A DNA stretch of 32,024 nt, from assembly GCA_001830045.1 (NCBI GenBank), contig MIDA01000084.1:1-32024 (forward strand), written 5' to 3'. Under the pieces are notes generated by a model, which saw only the letters and a list, made by a program, of their open reading frames with translations, did not search any database and had not been told where the DNA came from. This document shows positions 22,195 through 30,310 of this stretch, in pieces (position 1 is the stretch's first letter; every line of letters starts with the position of its first letter). The translations under genes were made by a program, and so were the position numbers. The stretch is from Tenericutes bacterium RIFOXYA12_FULL_35_10 (GTDB taxonomy: Bacteria > Bacillota_I > Bacilli_A > Acholeplasmatales > Acholeplasmataceae).

Positions 22195-25194
22195 ATGCGT
22201 CTTGCTGACGTCTTAAAGCTTCCTAAACAACCTCATAGTCTTTCGATTATTAAAGACTTCCTTGAACAACCGCTCTCGCATACAGATTACCAGGCGGCTT
22301 TTAGTTATTACTTTGATATTTGTCTATCTTTAGAAGCCTATGATCAAGTGTTTCAAGAAGGAACCAAAGTCTTAAAAGAGATTGAACTTCAAGTTGAAAC
22401 ACCTTACTATGAAAAGATCTTAAAAGCGATGATTGATGCATCTTTTCACTTATCTAAACTAGATGAGATGAAAACATACATCCAACTCAGAAAAGAAAAA
22501 CTACCCATTTTAAAACAATACTTAGGACTGCTCGATGACATCATGTATAAGAAAGCTTTGCAGCTTCCTTATTTAGATGATGTTTTACGTATCTTAAAAG
22601 ATGTGATTCCAACCGACACTAAAATATTTTGTCATCAGGAATTGTTTTATATCTATAAGCATGATGCACAACATGAGATGGCTTTAAATCAGATCTATGA
22701 ACTTTATAACTACGATTTAAAACATCAGTACATCTACGATGAACTTGATCTATTATTAAAATTAAATCGCTTTGATGAAGTAATTCAAAAAGCTTTAAAA
22801 GAATTAAGAGATCACCCCAAAGAAATCAAATGTTTAAGACCACTCATTACAGCCTATCTTCAAAAAGAAGACTACCATAAAGCATCAACACTTCAAGCAG
22901 AATATGATGATCAAATCGAAGATGCAGATGATGAAACGAAAAAATCACTTTATGAACTTTTTGTCATCCTCTATCAAAAGATGGATCATAAACCATCCGT
23001 TGATTTCTATTCCAAAAAGTTAAAAACGATCCAAAAAACACTAGAAAAGAAAGCACCTCAAAAAGTAGATATTGAAAAACCAAAAGAAGAAAAAATTGTT
23101 TTCGTCGAAAAAGTACCTGAAAAGACATTAAGTCATCCAAAGATGTTAGAAGACTTAGAAAGAGCACAAGATTTAATCGTCTTCGCACACTTAATCGATG
23201 ATAAACTTCCCTTAAGAGAGTATTTAAGACAATTTTTTATTCAAGTAGAGACCTATTTAAAAGTCAAAGACTATATTATCTATCTTGAAGGTGAATCACC
23301 GAATCTCTTTCACTACAAACAAGAAAGACTTTATGATAAAACGATATTACCGCAGTTTCTTGATGAAAGCATTGTTGATTTTGTTCTTAAATCTTTAGAA
23401 GAAGTGGTTGAAGAGACCAACGGTTTAAAACTTACCAAAAATATCATCACGCAAAAAGATTATGAAGAAGAGATCAAGTTTGTTTACGCATTTCCATTAG
23501 GCGATATTGGCGTCTTCTTAATCCATATCGAAGAAGAGATTAAAGACCCAGGCATTCATTATGATTTTTTAAAACTGATTTCATCCATTCTTTTTGGACA
23601 TCTTTTAGATGAAAAGAAGTTATCCAAAATGAAAGAAGAAAATAGATTTTATCAATCTGCGTTAAACGCCCCCATTCTATCATATAGGGAGCTATCAGAA
23701 CATCAATCTACCTATAATGAGTCCGCTCAAAAACTGTTTAGAATCGACTCACATCACCACCTAGAACTGTTTTTAAGAGATCTTTCGTATGAACATGTCT
23801 CTTTATATAAAGAAACGATTCAAAGGCTTTTAAACAAGTCTGGTGAAACCAAAGAACTACGTTACAGATACCAAGAAAAGCACATCTTAGAAAAACTTTA
23901 TGGATTAAAGATAGGAGATGAGCATATCGTGATGAGTCTATTTTTTGATGAAACTGCAGGGGTTAGTGAGGTAAAACAATTGCTTGATCAAGCAACATCA
24001 GATCCAGAAACAGATCTTGGGAATCGCTATTTATTTAGCCAAGAATCTGAAAAGTATTTAAAGGATAAAGCATCCTTTTTACTGATTGAATTAGATGAAC
24101 AGCTCAAGCATATCTACGGTCACGAACAGATGAAAAAGTATTTTAAAGAGTTTGCACAACACACCAAAAAATTCTTTAGTGAAGGTGAGACTTACCGTTA
24201 TGACTTTAATCAACTCTTAGTGGTCTTACCTGTTAATGACATCAGAAGTGTCACCAAGAGTGTTAAAGATTATTTAAGATATTTAGAAGTTTATGAATCT
24301 AAAGTCTTAACGTATGAACGGTTTAACGTCAATATCGGTATTTTAAGATATCCGGTTGTCACAATCGAAAAAAGCATGGAGAAAATCTTACGTTTTCTTG
24401 ATATCGCGCTCGAAAGAGCGAAGCGCGATAAAGAAGACAAATATGTTTTCTTTGTTTACCGTGATTATGAAGATGAACTGTTTGAACAACAAGTGATCGA
24501 TCATTTAAATATCGCGATTGAAGAAAGAAGTTTAGGTTTAGTCTTTAATCAACTGACAGACATTAAAAAAAATAGAGTATGGCAATATGAAAGTGAACTC
24601 GCACTTTTAAATTTATCCATTGATAACAAATATTTAATGGCGATTGCTAAAAAAAGACATCGTTTAGCAGATTTAGAAAGATTTCATATGAAGAAAGTGT
24701 GTGAGTTTTTAGTTGAACTTGAAAAGAAAACGGAAAGACTCATTAAGATCACGATTCCTGTATCTAAAGAAACCTTTTTAGATCCTACGTTCAACCCCTT
24801 CTTACTGGGAACTTTAAAAGAATATGGCATTCCCTATGAATTTATTCGCATTAAATTTGATATGGAATTAAGAGCTAGTCATTATGCCAATCAAATTCAA
24901 GAACTGATTGACTTAGGTATTGCCCTAGATACCACCTCACTAGAGATGGCCTTAAGTTATCCCTTTCATGCACTTCATCTCGATATGAAAAAAGAATCGA
25001 TTAAATGGAATAGCTACGTTTCTAAAGTCAAAGAAATGCTTGAGTCATTTCAAATGGCTTTAGTCATCAGAAATGTTAAAACAAAAGATCAAAAAGATGC
25101 ACTTGAAAGATTAGGTGTATCCTTTGTTGAAGGTTCGTTATATAAACAACTGCCTGCACCGATCTTAATCCAAAAAATTAAGGAGTCCTTATGA
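22195..25194 (+). CDS. Large TPR-GAF-PAS-GGDEF-EAL protein with degenerate catalytic sites
   Basis: A 999-residue soluble protein. By eye: TPR-like helical repeats (about 1-275), a charged linker (about 283-310), a GAF-like domain (about 318-475), a PAS-like domain (about 485-590), a GGDEF-like domain (about 597-750) and an EAL-like domain (about 765-995). The GGDEF domain begins DPETDLGNR (603-611), as in DxLTGLxNR, but the GGDEF loop reads GETYRYDFNQL (664-674), so the signature is lost. The EAL region keeps FNQL (784-787) and Glu799/Glu801, but DDFG is DTTS (912-915) and the KID lysine motif is HLD. The end, VEGSLYKQLPAP, matches the standard QGY...P.P end of EAL domains. I infer a c-di-GMP-like or other nucleotide receptor, not an enzyme. 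It is coupled to the HEPN-like gene by an ATGA overlap. Confidence 0.72.
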   Translation: MRLADVLKLPKQPHSLSIIKDFLEQPLSHTDYQAAFSYYFDICLSLEAYDQVFQEGTKVLKEIELQVETPYYEKILKAMIDASFHLSKLDEMKTYIQLRKEKLPILKQYLGLLDDIMYKKALQLPYLDDVLRILKDVIPTDTKIFCHQELFYIYKHDAQHEMALNQIYELYNYDLKHQYIYDELDLLLKLNRFDEVIQKALKELRDHPKEIKCLRPLITAYLQKEDYHKASTLQAEYDDQIEDADDETKKSLYELFVILYQKMDHKPSVDFYSKKLKTIQKTLEKKAPQKVDIEKPKEEKIVFVEKVPEKTLSHPKMLEDLERAQDLIVFAHLIDDKLPLREYLRQFFIQVETYLKVKDYIIYLEGESPNLFHYKQERLYDKTILPQFLDESIVDFVLKSLEEVVEETNGLKLTKNIITQKDYEEEIKFVYAFPLGDIGVFLIHIEEEIKDPGIHYDFLKLISSILFGHLLDEKKLSKMKEENRFYQSALNAPILSYRELSEHQSTYNESAQKLFRIDSHHHLELFLRDLSYEHVSLYKETIQRLLNKSGETKELRYRYQEKHILEKLYGLKIGDEHIVMSLFFDETAGVSEVKQLLDQATSDPETDLGNRYLFSQESEKYLKDKASFLLIELDEQLKHIYGHEQMKKYFKEFAQHTKKFFSEGETYRYDFNQLLVVLPVNDIRSVTKSVKDYLRYLEVYESKVLTYERFNVNIGILRYPVVTIEKSMEKILRFLDIALERAKRDKEDKYVFFVYRDYEDELFEQQVIDHLNIAIEERSLGLVFNQLTDIKKNRVWQYESELALLNLSIDNKYLMAIAKKRHRLADLERFHMKKVCEFLVELEKKTERLIKITIPVSKETFLDPTFNPFLLGTLKEYGIPYEFIRIKFDMELRASHYANQIQELIDLGIALDTTSLEMALSYPFHALHLDMKKESIKWNSYVSKVKEMLESFQMALVIRNVKTKDQKDALERLGVSFVEGSLYKQLPAPILIQKIKESL

Positions 25195-26258
25195 GTTTAT
25201 TGGAACTAAGAAGTTATGTCACTGATATCAAAAAAGATGATAAGAATTCGCACGGATACCGTGCGGCATCTTCTTTTTCGATGTTAGAACACATTGATCT
25301 GATGATGAACCGTTATCTAAAAGAAGAACAAACGGAAAAAGGTGCGATTCTACTCGATGTATTTGGTATGCTTCAAGGTTTATTTGTTGGTATTGACGCT
25401 TTATATGATTTAGCGATTGGGTTAACCCAATATAAATATCATATTAACGTCAATGCGAACCCCACACTTCATGAACTTAAATACATCAGAAACGATATTG
25501 TGGGTCATCCCACACATCGCACCTATCCCAATGGGGGTATGGGGTTTTCCATATTATCAACAGAACATTTATCAAAAGAAAAGTTTAGTTATCATACGTA
25601 TGTCTTTGAGAAGAATCATCTCGAAGTCAAAACAAAAGATGTTTATCTTAAACCGTTACTTGATGCTTATCAAAACGAAAAGAAACACATATTAGATGAA
25701 ATCTTAATCTTTTTAAAACACGAAACAACGAAAACCGATATTCCAGAAGCATTATATACACTGTTTGAAACCTTGAATCTAGAAACATTAACCGACATTA
25801 AAACAATGTTTATGAAAGAATATCAAGTTCCAACCGATTCACCACATCGTTTCATTTGGCGGCTTGGATTACTGGAAGAAGTCATTACATGGGTTGAAAC
25901 AGATGTTGAACTGAATGATTTTGTTTCACACATCGGTAAAACACAAGTTTCAAAACTTTATGAGATCGCACTCGATCTAGAAAATAGAAAGGGTAAAGAC
26001 TTATACGCACCCATTCCAAACATCTTAAAAGGATTTTATAAGTTTATTCGTGCACATGAGTCTTATGCACTTCATTTACTAAAAAATCTACATGATAAAG
26101 AGCATCCCTTGCATGATGCTGATTTAATCGCTTTAATGAGTTTAAATCCGAATAAAGAAGCATCCAAACTTTTAAGATTTCTTAAAGATCAAAAAGATGA
26201 ACATAAAGTCTTTATGATTGGTTCGATTTTACGTGGTTATCGACCAAAAAGTAAGTGA
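25191..26258 (+). CDS. Helical protein with a HEPN-like R-x5-H motif
   Basis: The 355-residue protein is mainly helical and soluble. Helices at about 26-45, 50-80 and 92-110 carry LKYIRNDIVGHPTHR, with Arg100, Asn101 and His106. This matches the R-x4-6-H motif (polar residue after Arg) of HEPN ribonucleases and nucleotidyl-processing toxins. The C-terminal part (about 160-355) is a set of helices I do not recognise. It starts inside the stop of the GGDEF-EAL-like gene (ATGA, 25191-25194), so the two are coupled in translation and probably act together. HEPN-like is a motif-level call; without a structure comparison it is uncertain. Confidence 0.5.
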   Translation: MSLLELRSYVTDIKKDDKNSHGYRAASSFSMLEHIDLMMNRYLKEEQTEKGAILLDVFGMLQGLFVGIDALYDLAIGLTQYKYHINVNANPTLHELKYIRNDIVGHPTHRTYPNGGMGFSILSTEHLSKEKFSYHTYVFEKNHLEVKTKDVYLKPLLDAYQNEKKHILDEILIFLKHETTKTDIPEALYTLFETLNLETLTDIKTMFMKEYQVPTDSPHRFIWRLGLLEEVITWVETDVELNDFVSHIGKTQVSKLYEIALDLENRKGKDLYAPIPNILKGFYKFIRAHESYALHLLKNLHDKEHPLHDADLIALMSLNPNKEASKLLRFLKDQKDEHKVFMIGSILRGYRPKSK

Positions 26259-26273
26259 AACTATTTAAGATTA

Positions 26274-26282
26274 TGATATAAT
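26274..26282 (+). promoter_or_regulatory. Extended -10 promoter of the 66-residue protein gene
   Basis: TGATATAAT, a perfect TATAAT at 26277-26282 with TGn. The same nine bases form the rluB promoter. It lies 20 bases before the ATG at 26302. Confidence 0.7.
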
Positions 26283-26301
26283 AAATCGAGAGGTGATTTT
26301 G

Positions 26302-26502
26302 ATGGCTTGGAGTAATGAAACCTATTTAATTGGTGAAAAAGTCAAGGTTGAAGGGGAAAAAGGATTTGGCGTGGTTTCACGCATTGATGTTCCTAGAGGT
26401 CTTGTTTATGTAATCTTTAAACGCATGAGAGAGGAAGCATATCCTTATCCCGAAGCGCTTGAATCAGGTAAATTGAAAGCAGAAGTAGCCAGACAAAAGT
26501 AA
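26302..26502 (+). CDS. Small beta-rich protein of unknown function
   Basis: A 66-residue protein, basic at the C-terminus, with alternating beta-type stretches: YLIGEKVKVEG, GFGVVSRIDV and GLVYVIFKRM. The pattern suggests a small SH3-like or KOW-like barrel, and a nucleic-acid or ribosome role is only a guess. The start is the ATG at 26302, with AGGTGA at 26291-26296 spaced five bases before it; the GTG at 26293 lies within this ribosome site. It has its own promoter and terminator, so it is a single-gene unit. Confidence 0.65.
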   Translation: MAWSNETYLIGEKVKVEGEKGFGVVSRIDVPRGLVYVIFKRMREEAYPYPEALESGKLKAEVARQK

Positions 26503-26526
26503 ACACACGCGTGTGTTTCTTTTTTT
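26501..26526 (+). terminator. Rho-independent terminator, perfect palindrome
   Basis: AAACACACGCGTGTGTTT (26501-26518) is a perfect 18-base palindrome beginning in the stop codon and followed by C and seven T. Confidence 0.9.
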
Positions 26527-26529
26527 CAT

Positions 26530-26871
26530 ATGAAAACATTCATACACTTTTGGCAAAAATTCTTTTTAATGGTTTGGGAAATCATAAAATCCATGAAATC
26601 ACTTCGGGGACTGATTGCACTTTTTGTGAGCTATTTGATCTTCCATGGTTGGGCAGTCATCTTTTTGGTTGTTGGAACATTAGTTGGTAACGCATTTATG
26701 ATTGGTATTGGAACTGCGGTTATTTTATTTTGGTTTGGTCCAGGTACACCCGTGATTCCACTCATTATCATTACAGCACTCTTTATCAGAAGATATGTGC
26801 TTTTTGAGAAGACAGAAAAATTAGATTTAAAAGCTAAATGGAAAGAACTCAATCAAAAATTTAAAGATTGA
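26530..26871 (+). CDS. Small membrane protein without an obvious ribosome site
   Basis: The 113-residue protein has a basic, aromatic N-terminus (MKTFIHFWQKFF), two or three membrane helices (about 27-50, 52-75 and 78-92) with FGPGTPVIP between, and a Lys-rich C-terminus. I do not recognise the family. The ATG at 26530 lies four bases after the T run of the preceding terminator, with no purine-rich ribosome site before it; alternative ATGs at 26572 and 26596 have none either. It may depend on read-through or leaderless start. It ends with TGA at 26869-26871. Confidence 0.55.
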   Translation: MKTFIHFWQKFFLMVWEIIKSMKSLRGLIALFVSYLIFHGWAVIFLVVGTLVGNAFMIGIGTAVILFWFGPGTPVIPLIIITALFIRRYVLFEKTEKLDLKAKWKELNQKFKD

Positions 26872-26931
26872 CATCACTTTGACACATGTTTTGGTTAAAC
26901 TGAGTGTATAAGCGTATTAAAGGGTGGGGAT

Positions 26932-27615
26932 ATGATGCATAAAATGGTATTTATTCTTGAAATGACATTGATTTTACTGGGTGGTCTATTTCAAACATGT
27001 ATCCGTTATGTAAGAACAGTTGATGTTGATATCAATCAAGTTTTACTTGATGAACATCAACTGATCTTCGAAGAACTTTATTTTGGTGCTGGCGTAAGAC
27101 CTGAAGATCTTATCTTTTTAGATCTAGAGGGCTTTGATGAAACAGACATCAACAAGATGATCGAAGCAGATAGATATGTTGGTTCAATGCCTTATACAGC
27201 AAGTATACTTTATGTCAAAACAGATCAAGGTGATAAAATCATTTTAACCGCAGTTAAAGTGGATAAAAAAGCTGATCCTGATGATTACTTTTATGTCTTT
27301 GATTATCATTTGTCCTATACGTATGATGAGATGTTAGAACTGTTTGTTCAAGAAGGTTTATTGGACGTAGAAAATACCTTTGAAGAAAGTGATCCAGTGA
27401 CCTTTGTTGGTTTTACTGAACATGGCTACTTCGAACCACTCATAGATACCTATGAAGAAGACTTTAAGAACGCCTTTCATTACTATATCTTTCAAGATCA
27501 AGGAGATCTCTTAGTGATTGTTGATGAAGATCAAATCTATGTCGTTTTCTTTGGTGGAGAACCACAAGTGTTATATCCTTATGACATTAGTTTTGAGGAT
27601 ATGTTTATCGTTTAA
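26932..27615 (+). CDS. Exported or membrane-anchored acidic protein, unknown function
   Basis: The 227-residue protein begins with a hydrophobic segment (about 5-24) that acts as signal or anchor; LFQTC at 19-23 lacks a good lipobox. The rest is acidic, rich in Asp and Glu, with no further membrane helix, and should lie outside the cell. No family is recognised. GGGTGGGG at 26922-26929 precedes adjoining ATGs at 26932 and 26935. TTGACA occurs twice upstream (26868 and 26879), but no -10 box has proper spacing. It is followed after 17 bases by the DUF805 gene. Confidence 0.6.
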   Translation: MMHKMVFILEMTLILLGGLFQTCIRYVRTVDVDINQVLLDEHQLIFEELYFGAGVRPEDLIFLDLEGFDETDINKMIEADRYVGSMPYTASILYVKTDQGDKIILTAVKVDKKADPDDYFYVFDYHLSYTYDEMLELFVQEGLLDVENTFEESDPVTFVGFTEHGYFEPLIDTYEEDFKNAFHYYIFQDQGDLLVIVDEDQIYVVFFGGEPQVLYPYDISFEDMFIV

Positions 27616-27632
27616 AGAAATGGGAGAAGAAT

Positions 27633-28103
27633 ATGCAAAACGTCTTAAAACAATTGGGTGATATCATCGGTAAAACCTTTGATTTTAAAGGCATAACAAA
27701 GCTAAAAGAATGTGCGATAGCACTTTCTTTTCAGCTTGTGATCTCAAGCGTTGTCACACTTCTTTTTTTAGGAACAAGATTAACTGACTTAGGGATGGTT
27801 GTAGAGATCTTAATCTATGTTTTATATGGTTATTTAGGTTTAACGTTAGTTTCATTTTTAAGTGTTTTAGCAAGAAGATTCAGAGATGCAGGCATTCATC
27901 CAGTTTATATTTTTCTGATTCCATTTTCATATGTCTTATTCTTTATCGTTTCATTAACTTTTAACTTTAAAGATGGTGAACCACTCATGATGATGTTGCC
28001 ACTGTTCTTATTCTTTTTACCCCATCTTTATGTTCTTTTTATGGTGTTATTACCATCGAAACAAATTCAAATGAAGGTAGGCGATTTGGATGATGAACAA
28101 TGA
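27633..28103 (+). CDS. DUF805-family membrane protein
   Basis: The 156-residue protein has four hydrophobic helices (about 29-48, 54-77, 90-111 and 118-143). The segment ARRFRDAGIHPVYIF (about 81-95) matches the DUF805 signature RRLHDTG.s.w. The family is of unknown function and widespread in bacteria. GGGAGAAG precedes the ATG. It overlaps the AlkD-like gene by 14 bases, so the two are co-translated; that link is probably one of genome packing rather than function. Confidence 0.78.
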   Translation: MQNVLKQLGDIIGKTFDFKGITKLKECAIALSFQLVISSVVTLLFLGTRLTDLGMVVEILIYVLYGYLGLTLVSFLSVLARRFRDAGIHPVYIFLIPFSYVLFFIVSLTFNFKDGEPLMMMLPLFLFFLPHLYVLFMVLLPSKQIQMKVGDLDDEQ

Positions 28104-28764
28104 TCATGAAGTAATTCAATGGATTAAAAATGAGATTAAAACTTATCCTAAAGGAAAACTGACGACACCTAAGGTGAGAGAGATCTCCAGATTAGCATTT
28201 CAAAGACTTAAGAATCAAGAGATTCATCATGTCTTAGAGATTGCTGAAACGCTATTAAAAGAAAAGAGTTGGGCAGAAAGTATTATTGCCTATGATTTTT
28301 GTTATCGGGTCAAAAAACAATACACCAAAGAAACGTTTGATGCGTTTGAACATATTCTTTTTACCTATGTTCATGATTGGTGGGATTGTGATGATTTTTG
28401 TACACATGCCTTTGGTGAACTTTTGTGTCAGTTTGATCTCTTTGATGAAAGAATCATCAAATGGGTCTATCATGAAAAGTTTGCAGTGAGAAGAGCTGCA
28501 GCTGTTATCCAAATCTTACCGATTAAACGAAATCTTCACCATAAGATGAATCCATTCATTGTTTCAGACTTACTGATGAATGATACACATGATTTAGTCT
28601 TAAAAGGGTATGGCTGGATGTTAAAAGTTTTATCACAAAAAGAACCAATGAAAGTTTATCACTATTTAAAACAACATGAAGAAGAAATGCCTAGAGTTAG
28701 CTTTAGATACGCACTTGAAAAGATGGATGAAAGACTTAAGAAAGAATTGATGGAAAAATCTTAA
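28090..28764 (+). CDS. AlkD-like DNA alkylation repair glycosylase
   Basis: The 224-residue protein is all-helical, as expected for HEAT-like repeats of the AlkD/AlkC family, which excise 3- and 7-alkylated purines. The family motif HDWWDCDDF (95-103) aligns with SWWDTVD of B. cereus AlkD; Asp102 takes the place of the catalytic Asp113. KFAVRRAAAVIQIL (130-143) and KGYGWMLKVLS (about 176-186) are also typical, as is the ending FRYALEKMDER. Either ATG at 28090 or 28093 may be the start; the ribosome site (AGGTAGG) favours neither clearly. It overlaps the DUF805 gene. A hairpin at 28790-28840 follows. Confidence 0.82.
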   Translation: MMNNDHEVIQWIKNEIKTYPKGKLTTPKVREISRLAFQRLKNQEIHHVLEIAETLLKEKSWAESIIAYDFCYRVKKQYTKETFDAFEHILFTYVHDWWDCDDFCTHAFGELLCQFDLFDERIIKWVYHEKFAVRRAAAVIQILPIKRNLHHKMNPFIVSDLLMNDTHDLVLKGYGWMLKVLSQKEPMKVYHYLKQHEEEMPRVSFRYALEKMDERLKKELMEKS

Positions 28765-28789
28765 TCATTGATAGAATTGTCTTTAAAAT

Positions 28790-28845
28790 AAGCCCTTCTG
28801 TGGTACAATTAACATAAGAAATTGTACCGAAAGAGGGCTTTTTAT
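28790..28845. promoter_or_regulatory. Long dyad: terminator, operator and promoter in front of the ene-reductase gene
   Basis: The outer arms AAGCCC (28790-28795) and GGGCTT (28835-28840) enclose the perfect inner dyad GGTACAATT (28802-28810), nine bases, AATTGTACC (28820-28828). The extended -10 TGGTACAAT (28801-28809) lies in the left inner arm, and the ribosome site AGAGGG (28831-28836) in the right outer arm. GGGCTTTTT makes the whole fold a possible terminator for upstream transcripts, and the inner dyad is well placed as a repressor operator. The repressor is not in the window as far as I can see. Confidence 0.6.
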
Positions 28846-29842
28846 GTTATTTGACAGTTATCAAATCAAGAATTTCACATTTAAAAATAGAGTGGTTATG
28901 CCACCCATGTGTATGTATAGTGCAGACACTCTAGGTTTTGTTAATGATTTTCATCTTGTTCACTATGGAACAAGAGCGATTGGTGGCGTTGGATGTATTA
29001 TCCAAGAAGCGACTGGTATTACACCTGATGGAAGAATTTCCATTCATGATTTAGGTATTTGGAGTGATGATCATATTCCAGGCTTGAAAAGAATCGTAGA
29101 GATCATTAAATCATATGGTGTTGTTGCTGGCATTCAAATTAACCATGCAGGTAGAAAATCAAAAACAGATCATCCGATGGGACCATCTGCCATTTCTTAT
29201 GGTGGTGATTATCAGACACCAAAAGAAATGACAACACAAGATATTAAAGATGTCATTCTTGCATTTGGACAAGCAGCAAGACGTGCGAATGAAGCAGGTT
29301 ATGATTTACTTGAAATCCATGGTGCACATGGCTATTTACTGTTTGAATTTTTATCACCGATTTCAAATCAAAGAACAGATAAATACCAAGATGGTAAAGT
29401 GTTCTTAAAAGAAGTGGTTAAAGAGATTAATAAATACTGGCCAAAAGATAAGATTTTAGCATTAAGAGTTTCTGCATTTGAGTATGTTAAAGAAGGGGTT
29501 ACACCTGAATCAATCTCAGATGCGATTAATTCAGTAAAACATTTAGGTTTAGATTTAATTGATGTAAGCTCCGGTGGTAATGTTTTAGTCAAGATTCCAG
29601 CATTCCCAGGTTATCAATTAGATTTAGCTAAAAGAGTTAAAGAATTAACAGGTCTACCTGTGATTGGTGGCGGGTTAGTCAATGATTTAACGTTAGCAGA
29701 AAATGCTGTTTCATCAAAAAGAGCAGATTTCATCTATTTTGGTAGAGAACTTCTTAGAAACCCTTATTTAGTCATTAATGGTGCTAAAGATTTAGGTGTT
29801 GAAATCAATTATCCAGAAGCATATATTAGAGGTAAAAAGTAG
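28844..29842 (+). CDS. namA: NADPH:flavin oxidoreductase, YqjM/NamA-type ene-reductase
   Basis: The 332-residue protein is an Old Yellow Enzyme of the YqjM class, which reduces activated C=C bonds, nitro compounds and quinones using FMN and NADPH. Cys23 in MPPMCMYSA equals the redox-sensing Cys26 of YqjM. HGAHGYLLFEFLSPISNQR at about 159-177 gives the substrate-binding His159 and His162 (YqjM His164/His167 motif). Gly-rich IGGG near residue 278 and FGRELLRNP near 304-312 are the FMN phosphate site. In B. subtilis yqjM is induced by electrophiles; here the dyad at 28802-28828 suggests repressor control. The short 29862 gene follows 19 bases on. Confidence 0.9.
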   Translation: MLFDSYQIKNFTFKNRVVMPPMCMYSADTLGFVNDFHLVHYGTRAIGGVGCIIQEATGITPDGRISIHDLGIWSDDHIPGLKRIVEIIKSYGVVAGIQINHAGRKSKTDHPMGPSAISYGGDYQTPKEMTTQDIKDVILAFGQAARRANEAGYDLLEIHGAHGYLLFEFLSPISNQRTDKYQDGKVFLKEVVKEINKYWPKDKILALRVSAFEYVKEGVTPESISDAINSVKHLGLDLIDVSSGGNVLVKIPAFPGYQLDLAKRVKELTGLPVIGGGLVNDLTLAENAVSSKRADFIYFGRELLRNPYLVINGAKDLGVEINYPEAYIRGKK

Positions 29843-29861
29843 TTAAGAAAGAAGGGTTGAG

Positions 29862-30284
29862 ATGCGTTTAGTCATAGCAAAAGTCGTGATCTTTATCTTT
29901 ATTTTAACGATCGCTTTAGTTGATTACCGCATGTTAACATTTAAAGATGGCAAAGTAATGGTGGCGAATTGGCACCAACTTTCGTCTTGGTCTGAAGTAG
30001 AAGATGCAGTTCTAGATATAGATAAAGCTGAAGTGTATCCATCACGAGTTGTTAGAAGAAGTAACAGTAGTGATGAACACTATTTAGTCATTTATATGAA
30101 TGAAAGTTTTTATAACATTAAAGCAACCGATTTAGAGATGGCAAGAATTTCTAACTTAATGGCAAGAGAACAAGTAGAGATTATTGAAGTAAAACCAGTG
30201 GATGTATGGTTTTATGGAATGTTGGTTGTATTACTTGTTGTGTTTCCAGTGATGAGAAAAGAGAAGTTTGATTTAAATTCATAA
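29862..30284 (+). CDS. Small membrane protein with two helices and an extracytoplasmic loop
   Basis: The 140-residue protein has a helix at about 4-21, a soluble part of about 88 residues, and a second helix at about 113-130, followed by a short basic end. By the positive-inside rule both ends should be in the cytoplasm and the middle outside. No family is recognised. AGGGTTGAG precedes the ATG at 29862. It sits between the ene-reductase and the PLD-helicase genes with gaps of 19 and 26 bases, so it is probably in the same transcript. Confidence 0.6.
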   Translation: MRLVIAKVVIFIFILTIALVDYRMLTFKDGKVMVANWHQLSSWSEVEDAVLDIDKAEVYPSRVVRRSNSSDEHYLVIYMNESFYNIKATDLEMARISNLMAREQVEIIEVKPVDVWFYGMLVVLLVVFPVMRKEKFDLNS

Positions 30285-30310
30285 CACGGCGTATTGGTTG
30301 GGGGATTAAG

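Noticed and set aside
26868-26912. Promoter with one of two TTGACA hexamers and TATAAG before the 26932 gene
   Set aside because: The spacing is 22 or 33 bases, and no -10 box is found at 16-18 bases. Not called as a feature.
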